DNA from: Armigeres subalbatus
Taxonomy: Eukaryota; Arthropoda; Insecta; Diptera; Culicidae
Assembly: GCF_024139115.2 (NCBI RefSeq)
Contig: NC_085140.1
Coordinates: 427,451,781-427,515,780, forward strand
Reading direction: 5' to 3'
Length of the DNA: 64,000 nt
Within the stretch, counting starts at the first letter, position 1; the number at the start of each line of letters is the position of its first letter. The position numbers and the translations under genes were made by a program. The notes beneath the pieces are model-generated. The model saw only the letters and a program-made list of their open reading frames with translations. It had not been told where the DNA came from and made no database searches. Positions 1 to 10,935 of the stretch are shown here, piece after piece.

Positions 1-204
1 TCGAAGTAGAACAGTATCACCGTGTCAAATTGATTTGAAATACTTTTCAAAGCTGAATTTGTGATTCCATGATGAATGGAATTACATTTGAGATTAGAAT
101 GGAATAAATTTTGGGATTCAACATTTGAGCGCCGTATGTAATAACATTTGGGATTCGAATATTATGAAAATAATTCTACTAGATTTGAAGTATAACGAAT
201 TAAG
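1..204. repeat. Edge of the GGAATC 23-bp minisatellite
   Basis: Degenerate units of the GAATGGAAT...CATTTGGGATTC type run to about 160. The same family is found at 8118-9060, 30540-31440 and 37860-38880. No gene is visible here. A short open frame at 125-328 covers the end of these repeats and the hairpin and is not credible as a gene. Confidence 0.6.
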
Positions 205-400
205 GACTAGCCGCCTGGAATCCAAAACAAAATTGACTCGCGTTTTCAAGGGCACACCACTCAATATGGAAGCAACGCACAATTGTCATTTTTATTATTC
301 CAGCTTTGCTGCATCGCAGCATGCGTGAAGTAATAAAAATGACATTGACATTCTATCGAAATAGTGTATCCTTGAACCGCAGTGATAATTTTGAATTCAA
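205..400. repeat. Decayed foldback hairpin (copy A)
   Basis: The left arm (about 208-300) matches the left arm of the intact hairpin at 31544-31756. The loop containing the CTGCATCGCAGCATGCG palindrome is kept. The right arm has diverged, so only its inner TAATAAAAATGACA segment still pairs. Confidence 0.6.
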
Positions 401-516
401 AACTAACGAACAACGACAAGCTACAAATAAGCATCTAAGTAGCTGAATAGCTCATAGCTGAAAAAATGGATGCTGAATACGCTGGACAGATTTCATTTCT
501 GCATTTTATCCAAGTA

Positions 517-727
517 AAGCCTGTCCACGTTAAATTTCGGACAGTTAGATAATGTTCAATTCATTTGTCGCCATTTAATCAATTTAAACGAGAGCTAAAA
601 CATGCTGAAAGCAGCGGTTAATCGAGATTGAGCTGTCACGATGTAAATAGTTCGTCTCAGTGGTTGGTAAAAATGTTTAAAAATCGCGTTGGATGATGGC
701 TGTCCGAAATTTAACGTGGACAGGCTT
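517..727. mobile_element. 211-bp TIR MITE, TA target site
   Basis: The element starts AAGCCTGTCCACGTTAAATT and ends with the exact reverse complement; the inverted repeat is 28 bp and perfect. It is flanked by TA on both sides (515-516 and 728-729). The matching position in copy B (31884-31885) has one TA and no insert. It has no coding capacity. TA targeting suggests mobilisation by a Tc1/mariner-type transposase, which is inference. Confidence 0.85.
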
Positions 728-1862
728 TATTATCCTACTTGGCCTATTTATTTGTATACTACCTTTGTTTGAAGTCGAACTAACGTTTTTGTTTTATCAC
801 ATTTCAGCACATTGGGGAAGTTTAACAATGTGCTGAACTCTTGGCTGAGCTAGTGATTTATTATGTGATACAATAAGAGGTAGTCGAATTGAGTTTGAAT
901 AGTAATTTTATAAGCAAGTATTGAACATTCTTCTTAATCTATGCCCTTCTTAATCATTGTATTTCACATTTATTTGATTTATCGCACAGTGCTGAAAAAA
1001 AGGGGAAATGACGGCTTTGGGATATAATTATTTACGCGCTGCATATGTTGTTTTGATGATTGAATCAATTCATAGGAGTTCAAACGTTGAATCTAATACC
1101 GAAATTTGAGCTCGAAAGCACAAACGGCTTGTTATCGAAGCAATCTTCACAAATAAAAATTGAACGAGGTTTTGTTTTTGTCACGATTAAACTCACGAAC
1201 GCATTGACCTGTGTGGAATAGGGTAAGACACCCAGAAAACGCCCTCCCCCCAGTTTTCGCCCACCAATTTCAAAACCTTCATTTCTCGAAAACTAGTTGT
1301 GGAAACAGTTAAAGTTCAGGTTTTTCATAATTGATTGATGCTGCATGGAAAACTTCAACTATTTGTAACTAGTTACAAAATAATTAAAATAGGTGGGCGA
1401 AAACTGAGGTACTGGTATCTTCTATGTCTGTACTATTCAGGAAGTAACGGCGGATGATCAAATTTCAGCAGTTCGAGACCCGATTAAGGAAAATTTTAAA
1501 ATGGTTAAATGGAAATAGACTTGCTTCAACATACTTTCAATGGAGATCTTGAGGATGTTACTCTCAATGCGTTATTGTTTTCGAATATTTTTTAAATGAA
1601 TTAGTTCAACGAAACAGATAATGAGATTGTTCTTCAAAATGAGATGTTGTAGCTGTTTACCTTTTCCAAAATTGTGTGAATAAAGAAGTTGCGATAAGTA
1701 ATAGTTCAGCAATAATTCAACATAGCGGTGAATTGACCTTTCCAGTCAAAATTCGCCCGATCGATTCTTTGGCTTATGAAATCAACTTTCCCGAAGAACC
1801 CATATTTTTTTACGCCTCTAAGTATTTTTAAAATTTAAAACAAGAATCGAAAAAGTGTTTTA
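728..1862. other. Non-coding block shared with copy B; contains an IR-bounded insert
   Basis: No gene is visible. Most of the block aligns with 31886-33255. A stretch of about 200 bases (roughly 1222-1420) is missing from copy B. It contains a 15-bp inverted repeat CAGTTTTCGCCCACC at 1251-1265 and 1392-1406, which looks like the ends of a small MITE. A single GTGATTTA at 853-860 is the empty site of the LINE fragment found in copy B at 32005-32153. Confidence 0.6.
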
Positions 1863-2503
1863 TAACTAATCAAAATCCTCCATATTTACTCTCCAAGTTA
1901 ATTCCACTAAGAAGTCAGCGAGGCAGAAAGTTTCAAATCAAACGAAATAGAACATCGCATTATGGAAGCTTATTTTTTTTTTGTCAGAGGCATTCAGTTC
2001 TGGAACGAATTACATTCGAGTATTCAGTCTAATATTTCAACAGTAGTATTTAAAGAGGCATGTTTGAGCATTTCAATCAATAATTGACTTTATAATGTTT
2101 TTTGTTAATTTTAAAATAAGATTTAAAGCAATGTCCTTTCTCTTACCCTCGGCACTTAAACATAAAAGACTAAAGTCTTAAGTTTTTTGAGAAGTATGAA
2201 TAAATATATAAATAAATAAATAAATAAATAAATATGGCCTGTATTCTGGATTCCGGACTTTCCACCGGAACCTGGTACGTGGTCACTTTACGGCAATAGA
2301 CGAATACCATCATGCGACACATCAAACTTCATAATATCATAAGAGGAGGCTCCCGAGCTACTTGAAAGGAGGTTTCCGAGCCTCTTCAGGGTGTCGATTA
2401 CCTGGATTGTGATATTTAACCGATTTTTTAGGAAATCCAAAACTGTTTTCATCTCTCTCACGTAATGACAGGTCAACTAATTGATGCACAATGTGGGTTG
2501 CTG
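1863..2503. other. Copy-A-specific AT-rich DNA with (AAAT)n and stray satellite units
   Basis: This stretch does not align with the corresponding interval of copy B. It holds an AAAT microsatellite at about 2209-2234 and two degenerate units of the GAGGCTTCC family at about 2340-2395. No coding sequence is credible. Confidence 0.5.
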
Positions 2504-2817
2504 CACGGTTAGAAAAAAGTACCTAATTTTAGGTACTTTTTCTCTTACATCTCCTCCCTCTTTCCTTTGTTGTCATAAAATGAAGGCAAAACCACTCAAC
2601 AAGAGCATTAAAGTGTAGGAACCCAACGTTGAGTAATCTCATGTTTACAAAAGTTGAGTGAAATTTACCTAACTTTTGGTTAGTTTCTATTTAAAATTAA
2701 GTATATTTTGCTTAATATTGGTGAATTTACTTAATTTCAAGAAAAATTGATAATTTTGGGTTCCCAAACTGATTTGAGTGAAAAGTACTTAATATTAGGT
2801 ACTTTTTTCTAACCGTG
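2504..2817. mobile_element. 314-bp MITE with ~38-bp inverted ends
   Basis: The left end begins CACGGTTAGAAAAAAGTACC and the right end is its near-perfect reverse complement (CTAACCGTG at 2809-2817), with a few mismatches over 38 bp. The ends are themselves semi-palindromic (GTACCTAA...TTAGGTAC). The interior is AT-rich and non-coding. The target-site duplication is not clear. Confidence 0.75.
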
Positions 2818-2959
2818 TGCGTTCATTGCGTAAGTTTGGCAAAAACTACACTACCGCAACTATAGGAACACCCTCGACTATCGAATCATTTACCCTATTT
2901 ATACGTTAAAATGTCTGTGAATTTTAAATCTGATTTTTCAATTTAATAAATTTTTGAAA

Positions 2960-4060
2960 AAGTTCTTACAAATAATTGCCGGAGGAATTCCTGGAAGTAT
3001 TTAGAAATTTCGTCGGAAATTCCGATAGGAATAACTTCGGGAATTTCTTTAGGAATTCTTTCAAAAATCTCTTCAGGCTCTCCTTCGAAAATATCTTCAA
3101 AAATGCCTTCCGAAATGTTTTCAGTAATCCTTCAGGATTTCTTTTTGAAAACCGAGGATTGCTCCAAAAAAAATCATCATAATTTTGATAACTACTCCAA
3201 TGATTCCTTTATAAAACCCCTCCGGAAATTCCTTCAGGAATTTTATAAGATATTCCTTTTTTTCAGTGGGAAATTGCTTCGGAACTGAACTGAACTGAAC
3301 TGAAACTGAACATTCATTCCAAAATTGCTTTATAAACACTTTGAAAATTAATTCATTATTTCCTTCGAAAATTTCACCTAAAATAATTTTCGAAGAGATT
3401 CCCAAAAGAATTTCCAAAGGACTTCCGAAGGAAATATTAAAAAATATTACCAAAGGAATTCCTGAAGAAATTTTTGAACGATTTTTGATGGAATTTGTAA
3501 ACACATTTCCTAAAAGTCTTCCTTAAAGGATTTCCGGAGAAATTTCTAAAAGAGCTTTTTAATGAAGCCCTAAAAGAATTTCAAAAGGAACTCTTGTATG
3601 CCTTCGATGGGATTAATGGAAGAATTTCCGGAAGCATAACTGGAAAAAATTAACAATGTTAGAAATTTCTTCTGCAATTCTTTTAGAAATTTAGGAAGTT
3701 CGTCTTAGAAGTTTGGAAGAAATTTTCGGAGAAAATTTTGATTAATTTAATGGACAGATTTTCGAGGGAATGAGTTTTACGAGTTTTTCAAAGGAATGGA
3801 ATTTCCAACGGAAAAGAATTGATGTACGAATTTCCAGTGCCTGGAGTATTCCAGAATTCCAGAATTCAAAAAATAAAATCTGAAGGATTTTTTGAAAGGG
3901 TTTCTAATAAAATTTCAGATGAAACTAAAATTTCAGATGCTAGACAATTTATTTTAGGAATTGTATAAATGAGTTTTCAAACAAATTTCTGGAATAATAT
4001 CCGAAAGAATTTCCGGAGGAGTTTTAAAAGGAATTCTTGAAGACTTTCTGCTACACTGCA
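2960..4060. repeat. GGAATTCC low-complexity repeat field (copy A)
   Basis: Short phrases such as GGAATTTCC, GAAGGAATTCC and GGAATTCTTT recur every ~12-24 bases on both strands, with no fixed long unit. Open frames arise on both strands because the phrases lack stops (for example 3121-3504 minus), but they encode only repeats of N, F, R, K, E, P and S. The block matches 34625-35790 in copy B. Confidence 0.7.
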
Positions 4061-4520
4061 AAAATTCCATACATTTTTATTGGAAAAATATCCATTAATT
4101 TAACTCATGATGCTTATTAGAGCACATATAACCACTCTTCACGCGAAGTACTAATAGAATCTATAATCAAATAAAATGTATGTGTGGTCTCTAATACGCA
4201 GTTATTAAATTTATGTGTGTATACAAATCGAATATATTTGGAACCCCAAATTGCAACAATGTATTTGCATTGACAATGAAGAATTTTCAACGTGTAGAAT
4301 GACCTGAAAGACTTTTGAATAAATTTCCTAATTACACTGATCCAACATATATGGGTCACTTGTAAAATAATTAGTCATTTTTCTATAATCAAATGGAAAA
4401 GACCCATATTAGTATGTGACCCGTGATTGTGGGGTCAATGTACGATGTACGATATACCCAAAGTTTATGTGCGGTATCAATCTTTCCTCAATCTCACCCT
4501 TTTGGTACGCGTACATGATG
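4061..4520. other. Non-coding block shared with 36030-36510
   Basis: AT-rich sequence conserved between the copies. The minus-strand frame at 4117-4359 is not kept in copy B, so it is not a gene. The block contains inverted phrases around ATATGGGTCAC / GTGACCC, but I assign no function. Confidence 0.45.
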
Positions 4521-4695
4521 TCTGCTTGAAAGGAGCCTTCCGAGCCCCTTAAAAAGGAGCCTTTCGATCCTCTTGGAAGGAGCCTTGGAAGAAAGCCTCT
4601 CCGAGCCTCTTGAAAGAAGCATTCCGAGCGTCTTGAAAGGAGGCTTTCGAGCTTCTTAAAAGAGACATCCGAGCCTCTTGTAACGATGCTGCTAA
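4521..4695. repeat. Outlying cluster of GAGCCTTCCGAGCC units (copy A)
   Basis: About seven degenerate 23-bp units related to the main satellite (12640-14485 and 41913-46500). Copy B keeps only one or two units at about 36500-36530 and then jumps to the copia remnant, so it lacks about 690 bases present here (roughly 4560-5250). Confidence 0.65.
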
Positions 4696-4734
4696 GCTTT
4701 TCGGAGATAGGCCTTCATTTCTCTCAAATATAGA

Positions 4735-5097
4735 TTTCTTTTATTCCTATTCATATTCTTTTTTCATTTGGTACATCTGTTATCCACTTGTCTGCTCAAT
4801 TATTGTTGTCGTTACCAGTCCATGTCATCGTGAGTCCATTGTGTCCGTTTGTCCATTTCGTGCATCCTATGATCGAAGCATTGTTCGGTTGCCATTAAGC
4901 CGGGTCCGTTGGAGGACTGCCTCCGAGAAGAACAATTTATCAGTCGTCATCAGGCAGCCGTACGGTATGACGCGCTCCTCAATACGCTACCGCATGGGCT
5001 ACGCATCCGGCGACTGACGAAGGTTTGGTGGAGGGGGAATCGACCGCAGACCATCCGCTTGTAAGGCGAACGTGTAGCCAACTAAGCTACGGGACCC
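4735..5097 (-). mobile_element. tRNA-derived SINE-like element
   Basis: On the minus strand the 5' end (5097 down to about 5027) looks like a tRNA: a box-A-like TAGCTTAGTTGG, an anticodon-loop-like CTTACAA (would read Val-TAC), and a box-B-like GGTCGATTCCC one base short of the consensus. Unrelated sequence follows, ending in an A-rich stretch near 4735. A tRNA head with a non-tRNA body is the structure of a SINE. It lies in the ~690-base stretch missing from copy B. The family is not assigned. An isolated tRNA-Val pseudogene is the alternative. Confidence 0.5.
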
Positions 5098-5239
5098 CCC
5101 TAAATATAGATTTTCAAACCTTTAGATTCAAGATTTTAGTTCAGAAGCATATTCTTACCATATTATTCAACATTTTGTCCGGATCATTGAAGTTTTGAAA
5201 TTGATTCGACGTTTAGTCCTTATGATTTTTTCTCCCATG

Positions 5240-5757
5240 AACAGTGCCATCCCTTCATACACTGTGCTGATTGAGGTGGGCAGGTTCCAGAAGTCTTTGC
5301 TTTGATAATCGCCATGCACATGATGCATAATATTAATTTTAGTTTTTAATAAAACAGTAATACATCCGCTATTACGCATTTTTGTCCGATGTATCCCGCG
5401 AAGGTACACTCAGGGGTACATGTACCCCAGGTTGAGAACCGTGTTGCTGGATACGACCATATTTTAAACGCTTCGATCATCTTCAATCGCAATATCCATC
5501 CATCTATACGTTTGTGCCATTTTCAGTCTTATTGCCAATCCATTTTGTTCCGAATCGGCCGTTTTCAGTACGAATACGCTTGATCCAATTGCCTGTCAAA
5601 TTTTCCATGAACGACTAGAAATCTTGAAATGATTCAAACACCTCTGTTTTTGGTTTCAGTAAATAAACGACAATTCTTCGGCTTGCATCATCAATGAAAG
5701 TCAACAAATAGTAACTACTGCCAATCGACGCAAAGATTAAAATGTATCAACTCCAAT
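5240..5757 (-). pseudogene. Ty1/copia pol remnant (integrase region)
   Basis: The minus-strand translation gives broken pieces of a copia-type integrase, including IVVYLLKPKTEVFESFQDF followed after a stop by NLTGNWIKRIRTENGRFG, which matches the FK..VEN.TG..IK..RTDNG segment of copia integrases. Frameshifts and stops are frequent, so the element is dead. The first part (about 5250-5500) is shared with copy B at 36540-36860; the rest was replaced by the LINE that begins near 5760. Confidence 0.6.
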
Positions 5758-5759
5758 AT

Positions 5760-8116
5760 CAGGGGGCAGCAGAGACCATGTCCAAGGGCTTGACGATCCC
5801 TCCCAGGCCATCTCGATTTGCGCCTGCCTAGAATGTGGTGGGGGTTTGACAGTGGGCCCTGTTAAACCTCTAAAAGCTGCATGAATCCCAAGTAGGTTCC
5901 GCCAAGCGACCGTGTCCGCTCAAAGCCTCCAAGCCCAGTCCTGGTGTTGGTGGGACGCTCCAGCCCTGACGACGGCCCTCCGACGAGACAGGAGGTTTGC
6001 GACCCAATCCGCCTGAAAAACAACTATACGAACGACAGAAGATAATACGACTCGATACAATCGGCAACGACCTGGGCGACGAATAAAGGATCACGATTGA
6101 AACTTGGAACATGGAACTGCAGCTTCGCAGGTTGCGACAGGATAATCTACGATGAATTACATCACAACTCGATGTCGTAGCGCTGCAGGAAATCTGCTGG
6201 ACAGGACAGAAAGTGTGGAAAAGCGGGCATCGAGCGGCTACCTACCCCGGCTACTATAGCATCATCACATGCCCACACGAAGGGAGATCCGACGACGAGA
6301 AAGAAGCGTTCTATGCAGCTGACGAACATACGATGGATGCCCACTGCGGGACTCAAAATCGTCATCGGTGACATGAACGCTCAGGTAGGAAGGAGGAAAT
6401 GTATGAACCGGTCATCGGACCAGATAGTCTGCATACCGTATCGAACGACAACGGCCAACGATGCATAAACTTTGCAGCCTCCGCGGAATGGTAGTCGAAG
6501 CACTTTCTTCCCCGCAGAATATCCACAAGGCCATGGAAATCACCTAATCAAGTAACGGAAAACCAAATCGACCACGTTCTAATCGACGGTAAATTCTTCT
6601 CCGACATCACGAACGTACGCACTTACCGCAGTGCAGATATTGAATCCGACCACTACCTCGTTGCGGTATGTCTGCGCTCAAAACTCTCGACGGTGATCAA
6701 CCGTCAGGATCGACCGCCCGCTAAACGTTGGGCGGCTACAAGACGTTAGACTGTCAAGACTACGCGCAGCAGCTGGAATGGCACTCCCAACGGAAGAGCA
6801 GCTAGGCGCAGCATCTCCAAAAGATGGCTGGAGAGATATTCGATCCGCCATTGGAGCACCAAACCGCTGCACTAGGCACGGTGGAACCGGATCAGAGAAC
6901 GACTGGTATGACGGCGAATGTGAGCGTTATTGGGGAGAAGAATGCAGCATGGGCGAGATTGCTGCAACACCGCATGAGGGCGAAGGGCAGATACAAACGG
7001 GCGCGGAACAGACAAAACTCGATTTTCCGGAGGAAAAGCGCCAGCAGGAAGATCGATACCGTGAATAGACGGAGGGATGTACCGCGTAATAACGCACGAA
7101 AGTTATATGAGAGTTGACTCGTTCCATGGGGCCACGTGCCACAGCCCGATATGTGTAGGACATAAGCAAGGAACCTTCTTACAAACGATGAGGGATCAAA
7201 GGTGGCGGCAGCACTACGAAAAGCACCTGAATGGCGCTACGGCAGACAACGGTGACGGTATGGTAATGAACCTAGGAGCACGCGCGCAGGACATTCGACT
7301 TCCGGCTCCGAATCTCCAGGAAATCCAGGAGGAGATTGGCCGACTGCAAAACAACAAAGCCCCTGGAGTTGACCAACTACCAGGAGAGCTGTTTAAACAC
7401 GGCGGTGAGGCACTGGCTAGAGCGCTGCACTGGGTGATTACCAAGGTTTGGGAGGATGAGGTTCTGCCGCAGGAGTGGATGGAAGGTGTCGTGTCCCATC
7501 TACAAAAGGGCGATAAGCTGGATTGTAGCAACTACCGCGCAATCCGTATTCTGAACGCCGCCTACAAGTACTCTCCCAAATTTTATGCCATCGACTAACA
7601 CCAATTGCAATTGCAAGAAGTTCGTGGGGCAGTACCAGGCGGGATTTATGGGTGAACGCTCTACCACAGACCAGGTGTTCGCCATACGTCAGGTATTCAG
7701 AAATGCCGCGAATACAACATGCCCACATCATCTATTTATCGACTTCAAAAATATATGATACAATCGATCGGGACCAGCTAGGCAGCTAATGCACGAAAAC
7801 GGATTTCCGGATAAACTGATACGGTTGATCAAGGCTACGATGGATCGGGTGATGTGCGTAGTTCGAGTTTCAGGGCATTCTCAGGTCCCTTCGAAACGCG
7901 TAGAGGGTTACAACAAGGTGATGGTCTTTCGTGTCTGCTATTCAACATCGCTTTGGAGGGAGTAATACGAAGGGCAGGGATTGACACGAGTGGTACGATT
8001 TTCATGACTGGACTGGAAAGTTATTTGGTTTCGCCGACGACATTGATATCATGGCACGTAACTTTGATAGGATGGAGGAAGCCTACATCAGACTGAAAAG
8101 CAAAGCTGAAAAGCAA
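5760..8116 (+). mobile_element. Degenerate RTE-type LINE
   Basis: A GC-rich leader (about 5800-6060) precedes an apurinic-endonuclease region (LQEICWTGQKVW near 6180, IGDMNAQVGR near 6365, CINFAASRGM near 6465) and a reverse transcriptase with NNKAPGVDQLPGELF at about 7345, then HHLFIDF, GLQQGDGLS near 7908 and the catalytic FADDIDIMA at about 8029-8055. Many frameshifts and stops break the reading frame, so no functional protein is made. It ends abruptly in the GGAATC minisatellite at about 8117 and is absent from copy B. RTE assignment rests on the endonuclease and RT motifs and is moderately sure. Confidence 0.8.
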
Positions 8117-8117
8117 C

Positions 8118-9060
8118 ACTATAACTATAAGAGTCAAATTCAGTCATATTTCGAATTCAAATGGAATGGAATTTGGGGTTTCGTTGAAATCACATTGGGG
8201 ATCCGAATAAAATCACATTTGGGATTCGAATGGAATCATATTTGAGAATCGAATGGAATCACAATCAAGATTCGAATGGAATCTCCTTTCGAGTCGAATG
8301 AAATCCATATGAGAGTCAAATGGAATCACATTCTCGAGTCGAATAGAATCACATTTGGATTCGTTTGGTATCATCTTTGGAATACTAATAGAATCACATT
8401 TGAGTCGCATGGAATCTATTGAAATCAAATAGAATCACATTTAAAATTCGTATTATATGCCATTTGGTATTCAAATGAAGTCCAACTTGTGATTCGAATT
8501 GGATCATATTTTTAATTCGAATGGAATCAATTTTAAGATTCGAATGATATTACATTTGAGATACGAATATAATCATATTTGGAATTCAAGTAGAGTTAAT
8601 TTTGGGATTCGAATGGAATCCAATTTGGATTCGAATTGAATCATTTGGATTGAATTGGTATCTCATTTGGGATTTGAAATGAATCACATTTGATGGTCAA
8701 ATGGAATCGCATTTTGGAGTCGAAAAAAATCACGTTTGGAATTCGGAATAGATCATATTTGAGTCAGAATGGAATAATATTAAGGATAAGAATTGAATCA
8801 CATTTGAGATTCGAAAAACATTACATTTGAGTGTCGAATGAAATCACAAAAATTGGGATTCGAAGTCAACTTGGGATTCGAATTGGTTCACATTTGAATT
8901 CGAATGGAATCACTTTTGGGATTCGAATGGAACCACATTTGAGATACGAATAGATCCATATTTGAAATTCAAGTGGAATTAAATTTGGGATCGAATGAAA
9001 TCCAGCATTTGGGATTCCAATGGATTTATATTCAGGATTCAAAGTAATGACATTTCTCCT
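8118..9060. repeat. GGAATC minisatellite, 23-bp unit (copy A)
   Basis: About 40 degenerate units with core ATTCGAATGGAATCACATTT and a GGG spacer, period 23 bp. Individual units vary at many positions, but the phase is well kept. The array stops about 75 bases before the start codon of the TPR gene in both copies (compare 37860-38880). Confidence 0.85.
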
Positions 9061-9137
9061 TAATTTTTTTTTAATAATCGCAGTAACCATTCTTCACCGC
9101 ATTCCAAACGTAAACACGTCCTTCCCGTTGCCTGATC

Positions 9138-10882
9138 ATGTCGTCCCAGTTGGAACTCTCTGGCCAGCGGAATCGCAGCATGTTATCTTTCGAGAACTTG
9201 GAACCCACTATAACCGTCAAGGGCGCTACCGGTGCCACTACCAATTTTAACAAAGCCGTTCAAGCCAATCCGTACGCCGTCGATTGCCACTACCGGAAGG
9301 TATGGCCAGTTCCGGAACTCCGACCTGGACGATGCCTGCGCAGTGCTCGCGATGGACTTGCGGTGGAACGGACGAGTTGGATCCCCAGGGGAAGATTTTC
9401 CCTGTTCGCTGCAGGAATGCCGAACGGTGTTCGAGCTGGATCAGTTCGAGGGCATGTTAAGGTGACGTCAATCGGAGCAAAGCACTTCGAGGGCACCGGT
9501 TGAAGGATATGCAAGCGGAGTTGCGGTTGCCTTTCGCAATTATGAGAATGTTCTGGAAAGCGTGCCGGGCCTTGTTTGTATCAGCAAAGCAGGCTGAAGA
9601 TAAACAAGGAAGAGCAGAAGATGGAGGTCCCGACGGTAGAAGAATGCGATGTTTTGAGCGTGGTGGAAATGATTGTGAAGGAACCGCATAAGGGATGTGA
9701 AAAGAAAGGAAAGAATCTCAGAATGCTGGGTCAGGTGTATCTGAACCACGGTTGGAAGGATTTGGAGTTCTTGAGCTCGTTGAGGAAAGGAGGGGTTTGG
9801 GAGAAGGTGGTGAATCTCGCCGAAGCGGAGGAGAGTTCGAAGGTTTTGTCGGGTAAGATCGATCAGTGTTACAAGCAGTTGACGCTGGATTGCCAGTCTT
9901 CAGGCAGGAACTCCCTTCTATACATACCGCCGGAATAGATTCAGATGTACAGAAATCTGATGCTTATTTGTTGGATGACATGTTCAAGATTCGATATAAA
10001 ACGTATGAGACGTGCACAACCAGTTGGATCGCATGCACGAACTACGTGACCAGGGAGACTTAAAACAATTACTAGCGTATGCGAACGATGTCCTGTGGTT
10101 TACTATCAGACCAAAACAGAACGAGTATTTCCGGACCGGTACAAGTTCGTGAATGAAGTTTGTAACCTGATTGGTTTGGCAATAATAGACGCACAAATTC
10201 CGCCGACGCTAATGGACGAGCGTTTGAAGGACCGCTTGACAATTCTGTTCAATCTCAAACCGACAAAGGATGAAGAAGACGTCGTGATACCAATTTTCGG
10301 CGACAAATCAACCTACCGTGACCCAGCTGCTCCGGATTATGGCTACATTTCTTACAAGTTGAGTCATGTAGGGTGGACTACATTTCTCATTTTATGATTG
10401 TCTATAATTTTCAGAAACAAATTAACAGTCCTGGAAACGTTCCCTACTCGCGTTATGCAATCGAAAGAGCTTTCTTGTACCACGAGATGTGTCGACATCA
10501 TTTGGAGGCCAACAAGTTGGACAAAACTCGTATTATGGCGAGCGTGTCATTGAAGAAGCTACCCAAAGTGGAAGTAATTTGTGGAAATTTTGGGCGTGTT
10601 AGCCATCGTTCGGGCCGATTGTACACAACTGAACCTAGAGAAGCTGGTCGATTCGCTGGAGGAAGCCAGCGACGCTGTGCTGGCACTGGAAGACGAAAGA
10701 CTGGATCATGTGATTCAGGTGGCAAAAATTGTAAGTGTAATGGGCTGCGAATGCGGAAATCACGATTAATCTTATTAAAAGCGTGTCTAATAGTGATTGT
10801 TTTCCAGATTAACAACAAACTGATGGCCCAGAAAATGGAACAGCGTACATCTGTTGAAATCAAACGCACTAAATTGGATTGA
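9138..10882 (+). pseudogene. ODAD4/TTC25-like TPR gene, frame-broken copy
   Basis: Aligns end to end with the intact gene at 38956-40720, including the ATG in the same context, both short introns and the TGA at 10880-10882. In the first ~370 bases I count about eleven losses of one or two bases against a single one-base gain, many in short runs (CC to C, GGG to GG), so the frame breaks many times. It cannot encode the full protein as written. The loss-biased pattern inside homopolymers looks like uncorrected long-read consensus, but genuine pseudogenisation after duplication is the alternative. Introns and the downstream AATAAA remain. Confidence 0.85.
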
Positions 10883-10929
10883 ACACGTTCCTGATATATT
10901 TGAAAAATTGTCGATAGCATCTCGAAATT

Positions 10930-10935
10930 AATAAA
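10930..10935 (+). promoter_or_regulatory. Polyadenylation signal AATAAA (copy A)
   Basis: AATAAA lies 48 bases after the TGA of the broken TPR gene, matching 40767-40772 in copy B. Confidence 0.55.

Noticed and set aside
2976..3530. Frames of 61-127 aa on both strands
   Set aside because: They arise from GGAATTCC low-complexity sequence, overlap on opposite strands and are not conserved in copy B.
5027..5097. Functional tRNA-Val
   Set aside because: Box B is one base short, the acceptor stem does not close well and a non-tRNA body follows on the same strand, so a SINE head is more likely.
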